From Panopea generosa (taxonomy: Eukaryota; Mollusca; Bivalvia; Adapedonta; Hiatellidae): DNA of 64,000 nucleotides. This document shows positions 61,886 through 64,000 of this stretch, in pieces. The translations under genes were made by a program, and so were the position numbers. The first letter of the stretch is position 1, and each line of letters starts with the position of its first letter. The notes beneath the pieces are model-generated. The model searched no databases. It had not been told where the DNA came from and worked only from the letters and a program-made list of their open reading frames with translations. Location of the stretch: assembly GCA_029582155.1 (NCBI GenBank), contig CM055896.1:11120987-11184986 (forward strand), read 5' to 3'.

Positions 61886-64000
61886 TTGCATTTTCAGGAT
61901 TAATAAAGCTTTTGTTTGCCGTCTGCTTATTAACTTCTGGATACATTCAATACGTTGTGTATACTTTGGACAATTACAATGTGCTATCTGGGATATCTTG
62001 GCATGTCCGTGGTCCGGATGGAATATGATATTGTCATTTGCATATTGCAACTTTGACATCATAATAACAAACTATTATACACAATGCTCATGCATATAGC
62101 GTAAAATTAATATATTACTACATGTAGCAATATTGATAAAGGCAAATCATTGTATATGATTTTAAGTTGTGCTTTTTAAATCATGGCATTCACACTAGTA
62201 CATAACACAGGTACACCGGTGACTTGAAAACATACGCACTCGTTAAGCTTGTCTAGACTAGTAACATAAATATATCACACAACAACAATATCTAAGATGA
62301 AAACGTTTGATGACATAGATTATTTATGCTATAGAACGAGTATTGAATATTAATCATCATATTATACTAAAACTTAACGTTCACACATACTATGTATAAC
62401 TGCGGTGATGAACAGTTGATATTTGTATGGTAATATTTTACCTTAGCGTAACAAAAACCTTTTATCAGACGCCGAGGTAGGTATATCGCTATGCTCGTTA
62501 TGCTCAGCTGACGAATGACTAAAAAATAAACAGAAGACAAAAAAACGATGTTTGAAATTGAAAACAAACTCAGTTTAATTATACACCAAATAAATGACCT
62601 AATACGAAAGGATGTAAAACAAAAAATACGAAAACAGTCGAATTAAAGGTGAAACAGGTGGTGTGAAGTTTAATGTATTAACGAGGAAAATAGGAAAGTA
62701 ACCGGGGAGAAAAATGACGAATAGCAAATTAAGCAAAGGAAATATATTACATAAAAGTATTTTAAATACCTTAAACATAAAAGAAAATATCTGATATATC
62801 ATAAGTATACAACAAATAAACACAAGAGGGAAGCAAACGCATCTGGAAATTGCATTCTCTTAAACATTGTCCCATTATGATCCACCAATGGTTCCAATTT
62901 AGGGATAGGTAAAGATGCCAAATTATGTTTATTGAAATCGTACAAAACATTACGTTTTGTTTTAAAAGTTCAAACATCTTTCAATTCAGTTTTTGTAGTT
63001 GTTCTCTAAGAACGTATTTGTGTAATAAAGTGTTTATCACGAAACTAAATCATCGATATTCGGGAATAATGTTTTGTTATACTATCAAGGCAAGCTAGTA
63101 CGTGTACCACATGTGTAAAGACAAGTATGAGATATATATTTTTGTTTCTGTGAATAGTGCGAAATTATTTGCCTTACAGGAAACGTTGTATTTAAAGACA
63201 CATCAGTTATAACAGTACAAGAACATATAAAAGCTTTAATAATTCTTTGTCAAAATAAACACAATACTGATATATATATATATATAGTGACATGAGACGC
63301 CGCATTGGGACATTCTGTTGAAAAAAAAACGCCACTTCGGAATGATAATGTATCGCTATTTTGTTATGTTTTTAATAAACACAGTTGTTCAGTTATTTAT
63401 AAATTAAAAAGCAAATACGTAATACGAAATGTAATCATTATCCGATGCAGCGCAAGGCATGGTGTTTTCCATACCGAACAAGTTTAATTAGTTCTTCTGA
63501 GAGCTTCTGTTTAATTAAGACGTAATGCTTTACGGTTGATAAGTGGCACGTGCTTATTAACGAAATTAGATACTGTCTGGTATGTGTCTGGTCTGGTCCG
63601 AATATTGAATAAACCAAAACAGATCTATGCTAATACTAGAATTTTCGTAAACCTTAATTAGATATATAATCGTATATGTCTTTATTAACATGTCTTATAG
63701 GCAACTATTGATATCGAAAAGGCATGGTTTTAACAATTAAGGAAATGTGGTAGAAAAGCATGAACAAAATATACTATAAAACACCGTTTGTATGTTTTGT
63801 GTAACTTTTGAATCCAGTTCATGAATAGATGTTTATCAAGCGTTTCTAGGACAAATATACTGGAGTTTTTACAATGTTAAATATATTTAACAAATCAAAT
63901 CAAATCAAATCGTATTGGCTATTTCGGCAAACATTTGCCTTTGGTCATTTACAATTCTTTTAAATAAATATAGCTGAGACACAGTAGCCAACAGCATCAT
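61886..64000. other. AT-rich interval to window end
   Basis: Short TA microsatellite at about 63,269-63,287 and a small aaatc repeat near 63,890-63,910. No gene was recognised. Confidence 0.4.

Noticed and set aside
61786-62062. Overlapping frames of 80 and 89 codons on both strands
   Set aside because: They lie partly in a diverged repeat and have no family resemblance.

Overview
This is a gene-poor, strongly AT-rich stretch of animal nuclear genome. It is most likely from a mollusc, probably a bivalve. The reasons are the dense tRNA-derived SINEs, a decayed Tx1/L1-type LINE, many minisatellites, and one neuropeptide-receptor exon closest to protostome cholecystokinin/sulfakinin receptors. 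The species call is an inference from family resemblance; no search was possible. There are no operons, rRNAs, CRISPR arrays or convincing tRNA genes. Nearly every open frame over 60 codons is chance or lies in simple or tandem repeats.

Layout. 0-14.7 kb: ancient, diverged repeats with a six-unit 188-bp satellite (1.4-2.6 kb), a tetranucleotide microsatellite (3.5 kb), a short MITE-like element (5.5 kb) and SINEs. Segments at 3.1-6.6 kb are diverged paralogues of 13.6-16.5 kb, and a 150-200-bp element recurs at 1.4, 11.4 and 33.0 kb. This points to an old array of roughly 10-kb or longer units. 14.7-32.0 kb: a recent head-to-tail duplication (copy A 14,679-23,814; copy B 23,815-31,959), about 98% identical by eye. 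Both copies carry an 88-bp minisatellite grown from a SINE body, a nested MITE, a SINE with a (CAA)n tail and a Tc1-transposase relic. The pair is either a true segmental duplication or two haplotypes placed end to end by the assembler.

32-50 kb: the third old paralogue (33.0 kb), a 25-bp minisatellite (36.4-37.0 kb), the one well-supported host coding exon (first coding exon of a CCK/sulfakinin-like GPCR, minus strand, 37,938-38,286), a 69-bp minisatellite (42.0-42.9 kb), SINEs, and dispersed elements shared with the duplicated block, one of them inverted (49.5 kb). A possible orphan exon lies at 49,919-50,218.

50-64 kb: a 5'-truncated Tx1/L1-type LINE (50,955-52,898, minus) with a perfect 15-bp target-site duplication and an A-rich tail; a very homogeneous 61-bp minisatellite (54.6-55.3 kb); a 31-bp-arm hairpin; and a SINE next to a C-rich MITE-like element (56.0-56.4 kb). 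The remainder is mostly featureless AT-rich DNA. The main story is repeat biology (how SINEs and dispersed elements seed satellites, and layered duplications of different ages), not a gene pathway.
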